From Cyclobacteriaceae bacterium (GTDB lineage: Bacteria > Bacteroidota > Bacteroidia > Cytophagales > Cyclobacteriaceae), in contig JALONI010000004.1 of NCBI GenBank assembly GCA_025455015.1, positions 1 through 64,000 on the forward strand: a DNA stretch of 64,000 bases, in the 5' to 3' direction. This document shows positions 8,354-18,020 of this stretch, piece by piece; the stretch's first letter is position 1; the number at the start of each line of letters is the position of its first letter. The position numbers were made by a program, and so were the translations under genes. The notes beneath the pieces are model-generated. The model worked only from the letters and a program-made list of their open reading frames with translations, ran no database searches and had not been told where the DNA came from.

Positions 8354-10972
8354 TTACTCCACCACTTCAGCCGCGATCACGTTTTCGAACACGAAATCTG
8401 TTTCGTTTTGCAAGTCTACATAGATGACCGCGTCTTTGGTTACCCGGCCCGCCAGTATCTGTTTGGAAAGCTCATTTAATATTTCGCGCTGAAGCACGCG
8501 CTTCAGCGGGCGCGCGCCATACTGCGGGTCGAAACCCAACCTGGCCAGCCGCTCGCGGGCTGCATCGCTCACATCCAGTTTCACCCCACCTTCGGCCAAG
8601 CGCTGGCGCACTAAGTTCACCTGGATGTCCACAATCTTGCGGATGTCGGCCTGACTCAGTGGGCGGAACATGATGATTTCATCGATGCGATTGATGAACT
8701 CCGGGCGCACGGATTTTTTCAGCAAATCCAGCACCTGATCTTTGGTGTCTTCCAGCACTTCGAAATAATTGGTGTCGGTCATTTTCTCGAAGTTTTCCTG
8801 AATGATGCCCGACCCGATGTTGGTGGTCATGATGATGATGGTATTTTTGAAATTGGCCACGCGCCCTTTGTTGTCCGTCAGGCGTCCATCATCCAGCACT
8901 TGCAGGAGTATGTTAAACACATCGGGGTGCGCCTTCTCGATTTCGTCCAGCAGAATCACACTGTACGGCTTTCTGCGGATGGCCTCCGTCAGTTGGCCGC
9001 CCTCCTCGTACCCCACATAGCCGGGAGGTGCCCCGATCAGTCGGCTCACGGAGTGACGCTCCTGGTACTCGCTCATATCAATACGCACCATGGCGTGTTC
9101 GTCATTGAAGAGATACTCGGCCAAGGCTTTTGACAGTTCGGTTTTGCCCACGCCCGTGGTGCCCATGAAGATAAACGAACCAATCGGCCGCTTGGGGTCT
9201 TGTAGCCCCGCCCGGCTCCTGCGCACGGCATCGCTCAGTGCCTTGATGGCTTCTTCCTGACCGGCCACACGTTTGCTCAGTTCTTTTTCTAAGGTGAGCA
9301 GTTTTTCGCGTTCGCTTTGCAGCATTTTGGATACCGGTATGCCGGTCCACTTGGCCACCACCTCGGCAATGTCTTCACTGTCTACCTCTTCCTTCAAAAG
9401 CTGCTGACCGTTTTGCAGTTCTTTCATTTGCTGCTGTGCTTCTTTCAAACGTTTTTCTGCTTCGGTCATCTTGCCATAGCGGATTTCAGCCACGCGTCCA
9501 TAGTCACCTGCTTTTTCGGCCTGCTCGGCCTCAAACTTAAGTTTGTCCAGGTTTTCTTTTTCTTTTTGGATGCCGGCCACAATGGCTTTTTCACTTTCCC
9601 ACTTGGCCTTGAGCGAATGCCGTTGCTCACTCAGTTCGGCTATTTCTTTGGTGAGCGAGGCTTCTTTGTCTTTGTTTTTTTCCCTGCGGATGGCCTCGCG
9701 CTCAATCTCCAGTTGCATGATTTTGCGGTTCAATTCGTCTAACTCTTCGGGCAGCGAATCCATTTCCAACCGCAACTTGGAGGCGGCCTCATCCATCAGG
9801 TCAATAGCCTTGTCGGGCAGAAAGCGATCGGAAATGTAGCGGCTGGATAACTCCACCGAGGCAATGACCGCATCGTCTTTGATGCGCACCCCATGGTGCA
9901 GCTCGTATTTGTCTTTGATTCCCCGCAAGATCGAAATCGAATCGTCTACCGAGGGCTCATCCACTAACACGGTTTGGAAACGCCTTTCCAGTGCCTTGTC
10001 CTTTTCGATGTATTTTTGGTATTCTTTGAGCGTGGTGGCACCAATGGCGTGCAGTTCTCCGCGGGCCAACGCAGGTTTCAACAGATTGGCCGCATCCATG
10101 GCGCCTTCGCCACCGCCCCCCGCGCCAATCAGCGTGTGTATTTCATCAATAAATAAAATGATTTCGCCATTGGAGTCAGTAACCTCTTTGATCACGGCTT
10201 TCAAGCGCTCTTCAAACTCGCCTTTGTATTTGGCCCCGGCTACCAGCAAGCCCATGTCCAACGACACAAGCGTTTTGCTCTTGAGATTTTCAGGCACGTC
10301 ACCATTCACGATGCGTTGCGCCATGCCCTCTACGATGGCGGTCTTGCCAACACCGGGTTCGCCCAGCAGGATGGGGTTATTTTTGGTTCTGCGCGAGAGT
10401 ATCTGCAACACGCGTCTGATTTCCTCATCGCGCCCAATGACCGGATCAATTTTCCCTTTCTTGGCCAGCTCGTTCAGGTTTTTGGAGTAGCGCTCCAGCG
10501 ATTTGTATTTCGCTTCCGCATTCGGATCGGTTACCTGACTGCCACCGCGCAGGTCGTGTATGGCCTTGGTCAGTGCTGGACGCTCCGCCCCGGCATCTTT
10601 CAACAACGCGCCCGCCTTTTCTTTACTCTGAAGCAACGCCAGCAGCAGGTGCTCAATGGAAATGTAGTCGTCTTTGAACGTGCGCAATTCCTTTTCGGCT
10701 GTCTGCAATACCGCGTTGGAGGCAGCCGACAAATACGGTTGCTGACCGCTGACGCGCGGATAGCTTTGCACTAACTCCTCCAACTTGCGCGACAACAGCG
10801 TTGCGTTGACACCTGCCTTTTTAAACAGGTAGCCAGACACATTTTCATCCGTTTCCAGAATGGCCTTGAGCAGATGGCCCGGCTCAATGGCCTGTTGCTG
10901 CAGGCTGGTGACAAGCTCGGCCGACTTCTGCAAGGCTTCTTGCGATTTTATCGTGAATTTCTCAAAGTTCAT
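8354..10972 (-). CDS. clpB: ATP-dependent disaggregase ClpB
   Basis: Cytoplasmic AAA+ chaperone that works with DnaK to rescue aggregated proteins. Visible in order are the Clp N-terminal repeat domain (residues 1 to about 145), AAA-1 with Walker [11 protein letters not shown] and Walker [12 protein letters not shown], the coiled-coil M domain at about 400-530 ([20 protein letters not shown]-like heptads), AAA-2 with [14 protein letters not shown] and [12 protein letters not shown], and the small D2 domain. At 872 residues it is close to family length. The track start at 11014 adds a non-homologous leader. [14 protein letters not shown] at 10972 is the conserved beginning. Confidence 0.97.
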   Translation of the reverse strand: MNFEKFTIKSQEALQKSAELVTSLQQQAIEPGHLLKAILETDENVSGYLFKKAGVNATLLSRKLEELVQSYPRVSGQQPYLSAASNAVLQTAEKELRTFKDDYISIEHLLLALLQSKEKAGALLKDAGAERPALTKAIHDLRGGSQVTDPNAEAKYKSLERYSKNLNELAKKGKIDPVIGRDEEIRRVLQILSRRTKNNPILLGEPGVGKTAIVEGMAQRIVNGDVPENLKSKTLVSLDMGLLVAGAKYKGEFEERLKAVIKEVTDSNGEIILFIDEIHTLIGAGGGGEGAMDAANLLKPALARGELHAIGATTLKEYQKYIEKDKALERRFQTVLVDEPSVDDSISILRGIKDKYELHHGVRIKDDAVIASVELSSRYISDRFLPDKAIDLMDEAASKLRLEMDSLPEELDELNRKIMQLEIEREAIRREKNKDKEASLTKEIAELSEQRHSLKAKWESEKAIVAGIQKEKENLDKLKFEAEQAEKAGDYGRVAEIRYGKMTEAEKRLKEAQQQMKELQNGQQLLKEEVDSEDIAEVVAKWTGIPVSKMLQSEREKLLTLEKELSKRVAGQEEAIKALSDAVRRSRAGLQDPKRPIGSFIFMGTTGVGKTELSKALAEYLFNDEHAMVRIDMSEYQERHSVSRLIGAPPGYVGYEEGGQLTEAIRRKPYSVILLDEIEKAHPDVFNILLQVLDDGRLTDNKGRVANFKNTIIIMTTNIGSGIIQENFEKMTDTNYFEVLEDTKDQVLDLLKKSVRPEFINRIDEIIMFRPLSQADIRKIVDIQVNLVRQRLAEGGVKLDVSDAARERLARLGFDPQYGARPLKRVLQREILNELSKQILAGRVTKDAVIYVDLQNETDFVFENVIAAEVVE

Positions 10973-11227
10973 GGCAATAGCAATTGGGTACGGTGGACAG
11001 GTATCAAAAGGCAATCCATGAGCGATTTGGAAAAATTTGCGGAAATAGTGACAGGAAAAAGTTCATGTTTTTAACAAAGAAAGCCAAGTTGACGTGTGGC
11101 GTGCCAAGATGGTTGTCGGCACAGGTTGGCCGTTCACCCTTTTCTGTTGCAACTCACCGCCTGTTTGCGCACAAGCACTCGGGTTTGACATTGTTTTTGC
11201 CTTGCACGAGTGTAAAAGTGGATAGAC

Positions 11228-11737
11228 ATGCGCATACCCAAGATTCTTTTTTTCGGTGCCGTGCTCACGGGCTGTTGGTTGGCAACGCCCGCGGTGGCGC
11301 AATACACGACTAGTGTGGGGGCCCGTGTTGGGGGCACCTCGGGCGTCACGCTAAAGCATTTCTACAAACCCTCGTTGGCTTTTGAAGGGATTGTTGGTGG
11401 CTTTGCTAACGGTATGAGCCTGACCGGCTTGGTGCAAAAGACGCTGCCGGCTTTTGATACGCCCGGGTTGAGTTGGTACTATGGGGGCGGTGCCCACTTG
11501 GCATTTTACAACGATGAGCGCCTTTATTACAACCGGTTTGGCCGCGAGTTGGGCGATCGAAGAAACACGGCTGCAGGCGTGGGCATCAATGGCATTCTGG
11601 GACTGGAGTACCGCTTGTCCGATAACCTGCCCCTTTCCTTTTCGATGGATGTGAAACCCTTTGTGGAGTTTGGCCCGGAGGGCTACGCAGGTTTTGCGCT
11701 GGATCCCTCGCTGGCCATTCGGTTCATTCTGCGGTAA
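11228..11737 (+). CDS. small secreted or outer-membrane barrel protein
   Basis: 169 residues with a clear signal peptide (ILFFGAVLTGCWLATPAVAQ, residues 5-24). The mature part is rich in Gly, Tyr and Phe with alternating hydrophobics (SVGARVGGTSGVTLKHFY; LSWYYGGGAHLAFYN) and ends in aromatic/basic FILR. This pattern suggests a small eight-strand outer-membrane barrel. No specific function is recognised. It lies between clpB (divergent) and the symporter gene (convergent). Confidence 0.68.
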   Translation: MRIPKILFFGAVLTGCWLATPAVAQYTTSVGARVGGTSGVTLKHFYKPSLAFEGIVGGFANGMSLTGLVQKTLPAFDTPGLSWYYGGGAHLAFYNDERLYYNRFGRELGDRRNTAAGVGINGILGLEYRLSDNLPLSFSMDVKPFVEFGPEGYAGFALDPSLAIRFILR

Positions 11738-11743
11738 GGTAGG

Positions 11744-12613
11744 TTAGCCCGGTTGCGTTTCTTTTTTCAGGTTCACCAAAAAGCCGAAGATAGCGGCCGT
11801 AAAAAACATCAGCAGGCTGTAGATGGCAGGCGGCACACTCATGGCCGAGTTGCCAAGGGCATTAAGCGCAATGTACACCGCCAGCGTGCCGTTATGGATG
11901 CCGATCTCCATGCCAATGGCAATGGCTTGCTTGCGCCCGACCTGGAAGAGCCGCGGCAAAAAATAGCCCACGGCCATGCTCAGCACATTGAATAGCAGCA
12001 AGGGCCATCCCAATTGCCCGATGTTGTCAATCAGCACTTGTTTTTCGCGCAGCGTCACGGACACGATAATGACCACCAGCAGCAAAGCCGATACGATCTT
12101 TACCGGTTTGTCCATCTTGGCGGCAAAGCCAGGGGCCCGGCTTTTGATGAGCATGCCAATAGAAACGGGGACCAGCACGATGGCAAACACTTCAATCACT
12201 TTGCTAAATGGCATGGGGATAAATTGCCCGGCCCCCATAAAAAACTCCATCGAGTAATTGACGATGATGGGTAACGTAAACAGCGTAAGCAAGCTGTTGA
12301 CGGCTGTGAGCGTGATGTTCAGCGCCACATCGCCATGGGAGAGGTGGCTGTACAAATTGGCCGTGGCCCCACCGGGCGAGGCGGCCAGGAGCATCAGGCC
12401 CACACACAACTCCGGGCTGAGACCGCTGACCCGGGCTAAGACCAAACAAAGCAAAGGCAACAAAACCATCTGACTGATCAATGCGATGGTCATGGCTTTG
12501 GGGTATTGCGTTACACGCTTGAAGTCGTTGAGCGTGAGGGACAGGCCCAGGCCGAGCATGATGATGCCCAGGGCCACAGGCAGAAATAATGTGGTGGCGG
12601 CAGACTGTTGCAT
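11744..12613 (-). CDS. bile acid:sodium symporter family transporter
   Basis: 289 residues, almost entirely hydrophobic with about nine or ten membrane segments. It carries the BASS-family signature LLAASPGGATANLYSHLSHGD, which lies in the sodium/substrate crossing region. It would import an organic anion with sodium across the inner membrane. The family name does not imply bile acids, since many bacterial members carry keto acids or other carboxylates. It starts at ATG 12613, divergent from the thioesterase gene 26 bp away. Confidence 0.86.
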   Translation of the reverse strand: MQQSAATTLFLPVALGIIMLGLGLSLTLNDFKRVTQYPKAMTIALISQMVLLPLLCLVLARVSGLSPELCVGLMLLAASPGGATANLYSHLSHGDVALNITLTAVNSLLTLFTLPIIVNYSMEFFMGAGQFIPMPFSKVIEVFAIVLVPVSIGMLIKSRAPGFAAKMDKPVKIVSALLLVVIIVSVTLREKQVLIDNIGQLGWPLLLFNVLSMAVGYFLPRLFQVGRKQAIAIGMEIGIHNGTLAVYIALNALGNSAMSVPPAIYSLLMFFTAAIFGFLVNLKKETQPG

Positions 12614-12639
12614 GCGGGAAGGTACTATATCTTTAAGGC

Positions 12640-13089
12640 ATGGAAAAATTTTCGTTGCCCATACAAGTGCGCTGGTCCGACATCGACCAGAACCGGCATT
12701 TGCGTCATTCGGCCTACTATGACTATGGTGCCACCGTGCGCATTGCCTGTTTTTCGGCCCATGGGCTTACCAATTTAAAATTCGAAGAGCTGCACCTGGG
12801 CCCCATCCTCTTTCGCGAAGAAGCCATTTTCAGGCGCGAGATAAAATTCGAAGACCGGATAACGGTAAACATGGTTGTCACGCAGGCCACCCGCGATTTT
12901 GCCCGGTGGAGCATACGCCATCATTTCCACAAAGACGATGGCACCCTGAGCGCGATCATCAACCTGGACGGGGCATGGATTGACATAGTAAAACGCAAAC
13001 TCACCGTGCCCGATGATTATGTCCGCACGATTTTTGAGGATTTTCCACGGGACAAGGATTTTGCCTGGTCAGAACCAGCGAGCAAATAG
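12640..13089 (+). CDS. acyl-CoA thioesterase, 4HBT hotdog family
   Basis: 149 residues with the hotdog-fold opening VRWSDIDQNRHLRHSAYYDY, in which the Asp of WSDID is the expected catalytic residue. It would hydrolyse acyl-CoA thioesters in the cytoplasm, chain length unknown. A -7-like TATCTTTA lies at 12628-12635, five bases before the ATG, so the mRNA probably lacks a leader. It is convergent with purN, with only 5 bases between. Confidence 0.82.
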   Translation: MEKFSLPIQVRWSDIDQNRHLRHSAYYDYGATVRIACFSAHGLTNLKFEELHLGPILFREEAIFRREIKFEDRITVNMVVTQATRDFARWSIRHHFHKDDGTLSAIINLDGAWIDIVKRKLTVPDDYVRTIFEDFPRDKDFAWSEPASK

Positions 13090-13094
13090 CCGCG

Positions 13095-13667
13095 TTAGAG
13101 TTCCCCCAGCACCCACCGCTCCACCACGCTCGGGTAATGGGCATGTTCCAGTTGATGGATGCGGCCGGCCATCTCTTCGGCCGTGTCAGTAGCCTGTACG
13201 GGGCAGGTGGCTTGAAACAGAATGCGGCCTTCGTCATACTGTTCATCCACCAGGTGGATGGTGATGCCCGTGGTGTCGTCACCTGATTTTTTGACCGCCT
13301 CGTGCACGTACTTGCCGTACATGCCTTTGCCGCCAAACTTGGGCAATAGGGCGGGGTGGATGTTGACAATGCGATGGGGGTAGGCCCGTATCAGCCGGGG
13401 CGGCACCAGCCACAGAAACCCGGCCAGCACCAAGTGGGTAATGCCTCGCTCGCGCAGCCACATGACCACGTCATCGCTTTCGCGGAATTGTTTTTTGTCA
13501 AAGACAAACGTTTCTATGCCATGGTTTCGCGCGCGCTGCAAGGCAAACGCATCGGGGTTGTTGCTCAACAGGGCCGCCACGCGCACGCGCGCGTGGTTTT
13601 TGAAGTGGTTGAAAAGCGCTTCGGCATTGGTGCCGTTGCCCGAAGCAAGAACAGCGAGCTGGTACAT
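13095..13667 (-). CDS. purN: phosphoribosylglycinamide formyltransferase
   Basis: Transfers a formyl group from 10-formyl-THF to GAR in purine synthesis. The start MYQLAVLASGNGTNAEAL corresponds to the phosphate-binding loop. NIHPALLPKFGGKGMYGKYVH contains the catalytic Asn and His, and DEGRILFQ supplies the catalytic Asp. 190 residues is typical. It is isolated from other pur genes. About 220 bp upstream hold no convincing gene. Confidence 0.94.
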   Translation of the reverse strand: MYQLAVLASGNGTNAEALFNHFKNHARVRVAALLSNNPDAFALQRARNHGIETFVFDKKQFRESDDVVMWLRERGITHLVLAGFLWLVPPRLIRAYPHRIVNIHPALLPKFGGKGMYGKYVHEAVKKSGDDTTGITIHLVDEQYDEGRILFQATCPVQATDTAEEMAGRIHQLEHAHYPSVVERWVLGEL

Positions 13668-13889
13668 TATTGACGATGAAACGTGTTTTTTAGCCTAAAA
13701 ATCAATTTTATTGGAGAACATCCTCAACGGAGCTGCAAATTAGCCCTATTTTATGCCATGCTTGCGCTTTCTATTACTGACCTTTTGCTGGCATGAGGGT
13801 GGAGTAACCACCGAGAATGTGGGCAAAGGCCGGCCGGTAAGTTGGAAAAACATGGCAGAGGCGCTCTCATAATGACTAACAACAACGCG

Positions 13890-14738
13890 CTACGCCACAA
13901 ACGCCATGCTCAAAACACCCAACAGCATAATGGCCTTGCACCACTGGCTCACGTGGTAGTAATCTTTTTTGGTGTCAGCCCGATACAAACGCCACGTAAG
14001 CCATGCCAACGGAATGAATAACGTAGGTAGAAAAAACAGCATGGGCAACGCTGCGTACGCCACGTTGAGCCCGATTACGAGCCAAACAAACACCGCCAAG
14101 ACACCATAGGTAAACTGCTTTGTTTTTCGGATGCCCCACACAATCGGCAGGGTTTTGCAGCCAAACGTATTGTCGCCCTTCAGGTCTTCCATGTCCTTGG
14201 CAATCTCGCGCACCACCGTGATAAAAAAAGCGAACAACGCGTAGATGTATATCAGAACCGAGTGACTTTGGTACAATGCCTCCACCATCAGAACGGCCGC
14301 GCCCGTCAGCAGCCCAATCGACAAATTGCCAATCAGCGGAAGGCGCTTGAGTTGGTTGGAATACGCCCACAGAAGAAACGCTGACAAGAAATTGGCGGTC
14401 CCGATCAACCAACTCAAGCCCGAGCCAAGCGCCACGCCCAGCAACGACAAAACGGTGTGGAGCAACAACGCAAACCGCCTTGGCAGCCACTTACCCACCA
14501 CCACACGCTCCGGTTTGTTGATCAAATCGATCTTGACATCGTAATAGTCGTTGATGACATAGCCCGCAGCGGCAATCAGAATCGTAGACGATGCCAGCGC
14601 CAGCAGGCGCCAATCCAGCAGGGTTTCCGGAGAAACCAGAAACCCTGCCGTGCAATATTGGGTCAACCCGATGATCAGCAGGTTGCCAAACCGCGTGAGC
14701 CGGATCAACACCGACAAAAGAGGGGGACGCGTGGGCAT
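13890..14738 (-). CDS. UbiA-family prenyltransferase
   Basis: 282 residues with about eight or nine membrane helices. Both prenyl-diphosphate-binding motifs are present: NDYYDVKIDLINKPER (residues ~63-78) and DMEDLKGDNTFGCKT (~178-192). The family attaches isoprenoid chains to an aromatic ring or glycerol phosphate in the inner membrane. In Bacteroidota such genes are usually labelled geranylgeranylglycerol-phosphate geranylgeranyltransferase, but the acceptor cannot be decided here. It lies 20 bp after the TonB-dependent receptor gene on the same strand, so it may be cotranscribed from the riboswitch promoter. Confidence 0.85.
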   Translation of the reverse strand: MPTRPPLLSVLIRLTRFGNLLIIGLTQYCTAGFLVSPETLLDWRLLALASSTILIAAAGYVINDYYDVKIDLINKPERVVVGKWLPRRFALLLHTVLSLLGVALGSGLSWLIGTANFLSAFLLWAYSNQLKRLPLIGNLSIGLLTGAAVLMVEALYQSHSVLIYIYALFAFFITVVREIAKDMEDLKGDNTFGCKTLPIVWGIRKTKQFTYGVLAVFVWLVIGLNVAYAALPMLFFLPTLFIPLAWLTWRLYRADTKKDYYHVSQWCKAIMLLGVLSMAFVA

Positions 14739-14758
14739 CCGGCAAAGGTACCCCTAAA

Positions 14759-17206
14759 TCAAAACCGCAAGGCCACCATCAACAAATAATTGCGCCCTGC
14801 CTGTGGGAAAAAGAAATTTTGCCGTATGGGATTGGTGGGCCCTGCGAGATAGCCATAGGTGAACCCGTTGGATTCATATTCGTGATTCAAAAAATTGTTA
14901 ACCAATAAACTCACTGCTACCTCGCGCATGCCCCGCGGCCGTAGCGTGTACGAAAGCCGCAAGTCATTGACGAAGTAGGCATCAAGCTGGCGAGCCGGGT
15001 TGGCGGTGTTATCCAAAAACTGGCGGCCTACATATTTCTGCAACAAGGCGATCTCGAAGGCTTGCACGGGTGCGAACCGGAAGGACGAGGCGGCTATCAA
15101 ATTGGGCGAGAACGAGATGTCGGTATTGCGGTAGGTGTTGCGGATTTCCGTGAACTCGTCAAAGTTGGGCCCGTAGTCATAGAGCACTTCGGTGAACTCG
15201 GCAATACGATTGCGGCTGACGGTGGCATTGCCCGACCAGGTGAAACGATCCGTGAGGCGAAACGTCCCATCCACTTCCAAACCGAGGCGGTAGCTCCGGG
15301 GCACATTCGTGCGGATGTTTGCCCCCACATCGTTGATGGCTCCGGTCAGCACCAGTTGATTGCGGTAGTTCATTGAATAGAAGTTGACATGCAGTCGATG
15401 GCGGTCGGTTTGGTTACGCCAGCCCACTTCCAGGTTTCCAAGCTCCTCAGCGCGGGGTGCCCGGGTGGTGGAGCCGTCCACAAAGTCATCGCGTACCGGC
15501 TCGCGATTGGCCACTGCGTAAGAAGCGTACAGGTGCTGTGTGGGATTCAGGCGGTAGGTAAGCCCGGCTTTAGGATTGAAAAAGTTGAACTGGGCTGCGA
15601 TGTCAAAATCAAATTGGCGGTTTTCGCGGCCGCGGGTGTCGTAGCCAATGCGCCTGTATTGCAAATCGGCAAAAAGCTCCAACCCGCCCGTGAGCAGCCA
15701 GGTCATTTTGCCAAAGATGTTAAAGTCGGTTTTCGTGCCCGTGTTGAAATAGTAGCGATGATCATTGGCTACCCCCATGGGCAAGGCCGACCAGATGATT
15801 TCGCCAAAGTGATCGCCCTCGTAACGATTCCACCCGCCACCCAGTACTGCGGAGGTCTTGGCCGTTCGGTATTCGGCCGACCACGTTATGCCGTAAAAGT
15901 GGTTGTCCAGCCAACGCCTGCGCACCAGATCGGTTGACCCAAAGGCCTCGGTGCCAACCCGAACGGTATCCAGCCCATAGTTGGCGTGTTCATCGTTGTA
16001 CCGAAACTCCTCGTAGAAACCCCGGCCGCGCGTATAATGCAACGCACCATTGAGCGTGAGTGCAGCGGAGGCGCGGTGCGAAGTGTGCAGTTGCGCGTGG
16101 TCTTGTTGGTAGTTGTCCACCTGATCCGGATAGGTGTAAATGTTGAATGTGCGGTTGCCGGAGTTGAGCAAGTGCGCGGTTTGTTCGGCATTCCAACCTT
16201 CCGCGGCTGCGGTGATCAACATGGCATCTCGGTCTCCGCGCAAGCGCGACTCGGGCACGCCATACCAACTTTGGTAGGTGATCTCGCGCCCGCCAAACAA
16301 GATCGCCTTCACCATCGTTTTCTTGCCGTAGTAGCCGCCCGAAGCATAGTAGGATTTCAAGTCGGACGAGGCACGGTCAATAAACCCATCGGAGGCAATG
16401 CGCGACAGCCGGCCATCGAAGGCAAAGCGCTGCCCGATCAAGCCGGTGCCAAAAGCCACCGTGTTGCGCCAGGTGTTGAATGAACCGTAGGAGTTCACCA
16501 CATCGGCATACGCGGAGTCGTTGCGCACGTTGGTTTGCAAATTCACGGAAGCACCAAAGGCCGCGGCCCCGTTGGTAGAAGTGCCCACGCCCCGTTGTAT
16601 TTGTATGCTGTGCACGGAAGAGGCCAAATCGGGCGTATTCACCCAAAATACATTTTGGCTTTCGCTGTCGTTGAGCGGAATGCCGTTGATGGTCACATTG
16701 ATGCGGGTAGCATCGCTGCCGCGGATGCGCAACCCGGTATAGCCAACCCCGGCCCCTGCATCGGAGGTGGTTACTACGCTGGGCGACCAATTCAGCACAA
16801 AAGGAAGATCCTGGCCAAAATTCTGTTTTTGGATTTCCGCTTTTTGAATCGTGCTGAATGTGGTGGGGTTGCTGTCACTGGCCCGCGTGGCGCGTATCAG
16901 CACTTCATCTGTCATGGTCACCGCCTCGGCCAACACAATCACGCCCTCCTCGCCCGGCCGAAGCACCACGCGTTGGGGTTGATATCCCACAAAGCGAACG
17001 TCCGCCTGTTGGGCCGTGGTTTGCGTGGTGAATGCAAAGGCGCCATCAGCCCGCGTCACCACGGTAAGGCCCGATCCCAGAAGCGTTACCGTAGCCCCCG
17101 GCAACGGTTTGTTTTGGTTGTCTTTCACAACCCCGCGTAAGCCCGTTTGGGCGTGCGCAGGCAGCCATAGTGCCATCGCCAAAGCTACCGTTACTGCTTT
17201 TACCAT
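14759..17206 (-). CDS. TonB-dependent receptor, TPP-riboswitch controlled
   Basis: 815 residues. Signal peptide VKAVTVALAMALWLPAHAQ, then a carboxypeptidase-like domain (TGLRGVVKDNQNKPLPGATV), a plug domain at about 115-230 (GLRIRGSDATRINVTINGIPL) and a 22-strand-type barrel ending in LLMVALRF with the C-terminal Phe. A TPP riboswitch lies in its leader. Known Bacteroidota TPP regulons include a TonB receptor for thiamin-type compounds (omr1), so thiamin or a precursor is the likely ligand. The track start at 17257 lies before the signal peptide; ATG at 17206 is preferred. No SusD partner is present. Confidence 0.9.
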   Translation of the reverse strand: MVKAVTVALAMALWLPAHAQTGLRGVVKDNQNKPLPGATVTLLGSGLTVVTRADGAFAFTTQTTAQQADVRFVGYQPQRVVLRPGEEGVIVLAEAVTMTDEVLIRATRASDSNPTTFSTIQKAEIQKQNFGQDLPFVLNWSPSVVTTSDAGAGVGYTGLRIRGSDATRINVTINGIPLNDSESQNVFWVNTPDLASSVHSIQIQRGVGTSTNGAAAFGASVNLQTNVRNDSAYADVVNSYGSFNTWRNTVAFGTGLIGQRFAFDGRLSRIASDGFIDRASSDLKSYYASGGYYGKKTMVKAILFGGREITYQSWYGVPESRLRGDRDAMLITAAAEGWNAEQTAHLLNSGNRTFNIYTYPDQVDNYQQDHAQLHTSHRASAALTLNGALHYTRGRGFYEEFRYNDEHANYGLDTVRVGTEAFGSTDLVRRRWLDNHFYGITWSAEYRTAKTSAVLGGGWNRYEGDHFGEIIWSALPMGVANDHRYYFNTGTKTDFNIFGKMTWLLTGGLELFADLQYRRIGYDTRGRENRQFDFDIAAQFNFFNPKAGLTYRLNPTQHLYASYAVANREPVRDDFVDGSTTRAPRAEELGNLEVGWRNQTDRHRLHVNFYSMNYRNQLVLTGAINDVGANIRTNVPRSYRLGLEVDGTFRLTDRFTWSGNATVSRNRIAEFTEVLYDYGPNFDEFTEIRNTYRNTDISFSPNLIAASSFRFAPVQAFEIALLQKYVGRQFLDNTANPARQLDAYFVNDLRLSYTLRPRGMREVAVSLLVNNFLNHEYESNGFTYGYLAGPTNPIRQNFFFPQAGRNYLLMVALRF

Positions 17207-17283
17207 TAGTATTTGATGTTTAAGCCTTGCAGCGCACACAAGGGGAGTGTGATGCAAACTTGTTTCCGACCCGCGGTCGGATT

Positions 17284-17360
17284 GCCTGTCCCTTCGGCCG
17301 CATTACCGGCATCAGGTTCTATGGGTATGATCTCAGCCCGTTCTGTTTAGGCACCCCTTG
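17284..17360 (-). promoter_or_regulatory. TPP (THI-box) riboswitch
   Basis: Read on the minus strand, the conserved blocks occur in the correct order: GGGGTGCC, GGCTGAGA, TACCC, GAACCTGAT, GGTAATGC and GAAGGGA. These match the thiamin pyrophosphate aptamer core. It lies about 80 bases upstream of the TonB-receptor start. The transcript 5' of it carries a small hairpin (CGCGAA, AGG loop, TTCGCG at 17362-17376). Binding of TPP would be expected to switch the receptor off. Confidence 0.93.
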
Positions 17361-17382
17361 CCGCGAACCTTTCGCGACAGCA

Positions 17383-17415
17383 CAAAGGTATACCAGACTT
17401 TTGTTACTTTGCAAA
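17383..17415 (-). promoter_or_regulatory. promoter of the riboswitch-receptor transcript
   Basis: On the minus strand TTTG (17412-17415), a 21-base spacer and TACCTTTG (17383-17390) match the Bacteroidota -33/-7 consensus exactly. It fires into the TPP riboswitch. The divergent biotin-carrier gene begins at 17438, so the two promoters share this short region. Confidence 0.75.
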
Positions 17416-17437
17416 TCCGCTCCACAAGGCACCGGCT

Positions 17438-17932
17438 ATGTACAAAGCAACCATCGATCAGCACGTTTTTAAAATGGAGAAATCCGACCACCAGTGGTTG
17501 GCAAACGGGGTGCCGATTGCGTGGGAGTTGGTGGAGGTGACAAGCGGGTACTTCCACATCATACACAATCAAAAAAGCTACACCGCAGAAATTGTCAAAG
17601 TCGACCCCGCCACCAAGACCTATACCATCAAGCTGAACGGGCGTCTCTATTCGGTTGGGCTCAAGGACAAGGTCGATTTGCTGTTGGAAAAGATGGGCAT
17701 GGCAAATGCCGCGGGCAACAAGGTAAACCACCTCAAAGCACCCATGCCGGGGCTCATCATTGACCTAAAGGTGAAGGCTGGCGATACCGTAAAGCCAGGC
17801 GATGCCTTGCTGATACTGGAAGCGATGAAAATGGAAAACGTGCTCAAATCGCCAGGCGAAGGCACAGTGAAATCCGTCAAAATCAAAAAAGGCGACAGCG
17901 TGGAGAAGGGGCAAGTGCTGCTGGAGTTTTGA
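17438..17932 (+). CDS. biotin carboxyl carrier protein (acyl-CoA carboxylase subunit)
   Basis: 164 residues. The C-terminal biotinyl/lipoyl domain (~90-164) contains ILEAMKMENVL, in which the Lys of AMKM is the biotinylated residue, and the mirrored half GLIIDLKVKAGDTVKPGDAL. The N-terminal 90 residues form the extra domain seen in Bacteroidota carriers linked to propionyl- or acetyl-CoA-type carboxylases. No carboxylase subunit is adjacent, so the partner enzyme must be encoded elsewhere. Its stop codon lies inside a perfect 16-bp palindrome. Confidence 0.88.
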   Translation: MYKATIDQHVFKMEKSDHQWLANGVPIAWELVEVTSGYFHIIHNQKSYTAEIVKVDPATKTYTIKLNGRLYSVGLKDKVDLLLEKMGMANAAGNKVNHLKAPMPGLIIDLKVKAGDTVKPGDALLILEAMKMENVLKSPGEGTVKSVKIKKGDSVEKGQVLLEF

Positions 17933-17945
17933 CCGGGCCCGGTCA
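17930..17945. repeat. 16-bp perfect palindrome at a stop codon
   Basis: TGACCGGGCCCGGTCA reads the same on both strands and starts with the TGA stop of the biotin carrier gene. There is no U-tract, so a standard terminator is unlikely. It could stabilise the mRNA end or be a protein-binding site. Confidence 0.6.
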
Positions 17946-18020
17946 CCCATCAACCGCCTTCCTACCGCTCCATGAGCGCGTGCTGAAATAGGTGTTGGCT
18001 GCGGGTTGCGGCCGTTAGCC

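Noticed and set aside
10973-11227. 255-bp gap upstream of clpB examined for a heat-shock operator or small gene
   Set aside because: No CIRCE-like inverted repeat and no convincing promoter or ORF was found.
13753-13872. 39-codon ORF (MPCLRFLLLTFCWHEGG...) in the gap between purN and the UbiA gene
   Set aside because: No homology recognised, no promoter motif, and the composition after residue 13 does not look coding; possibly a random frame.
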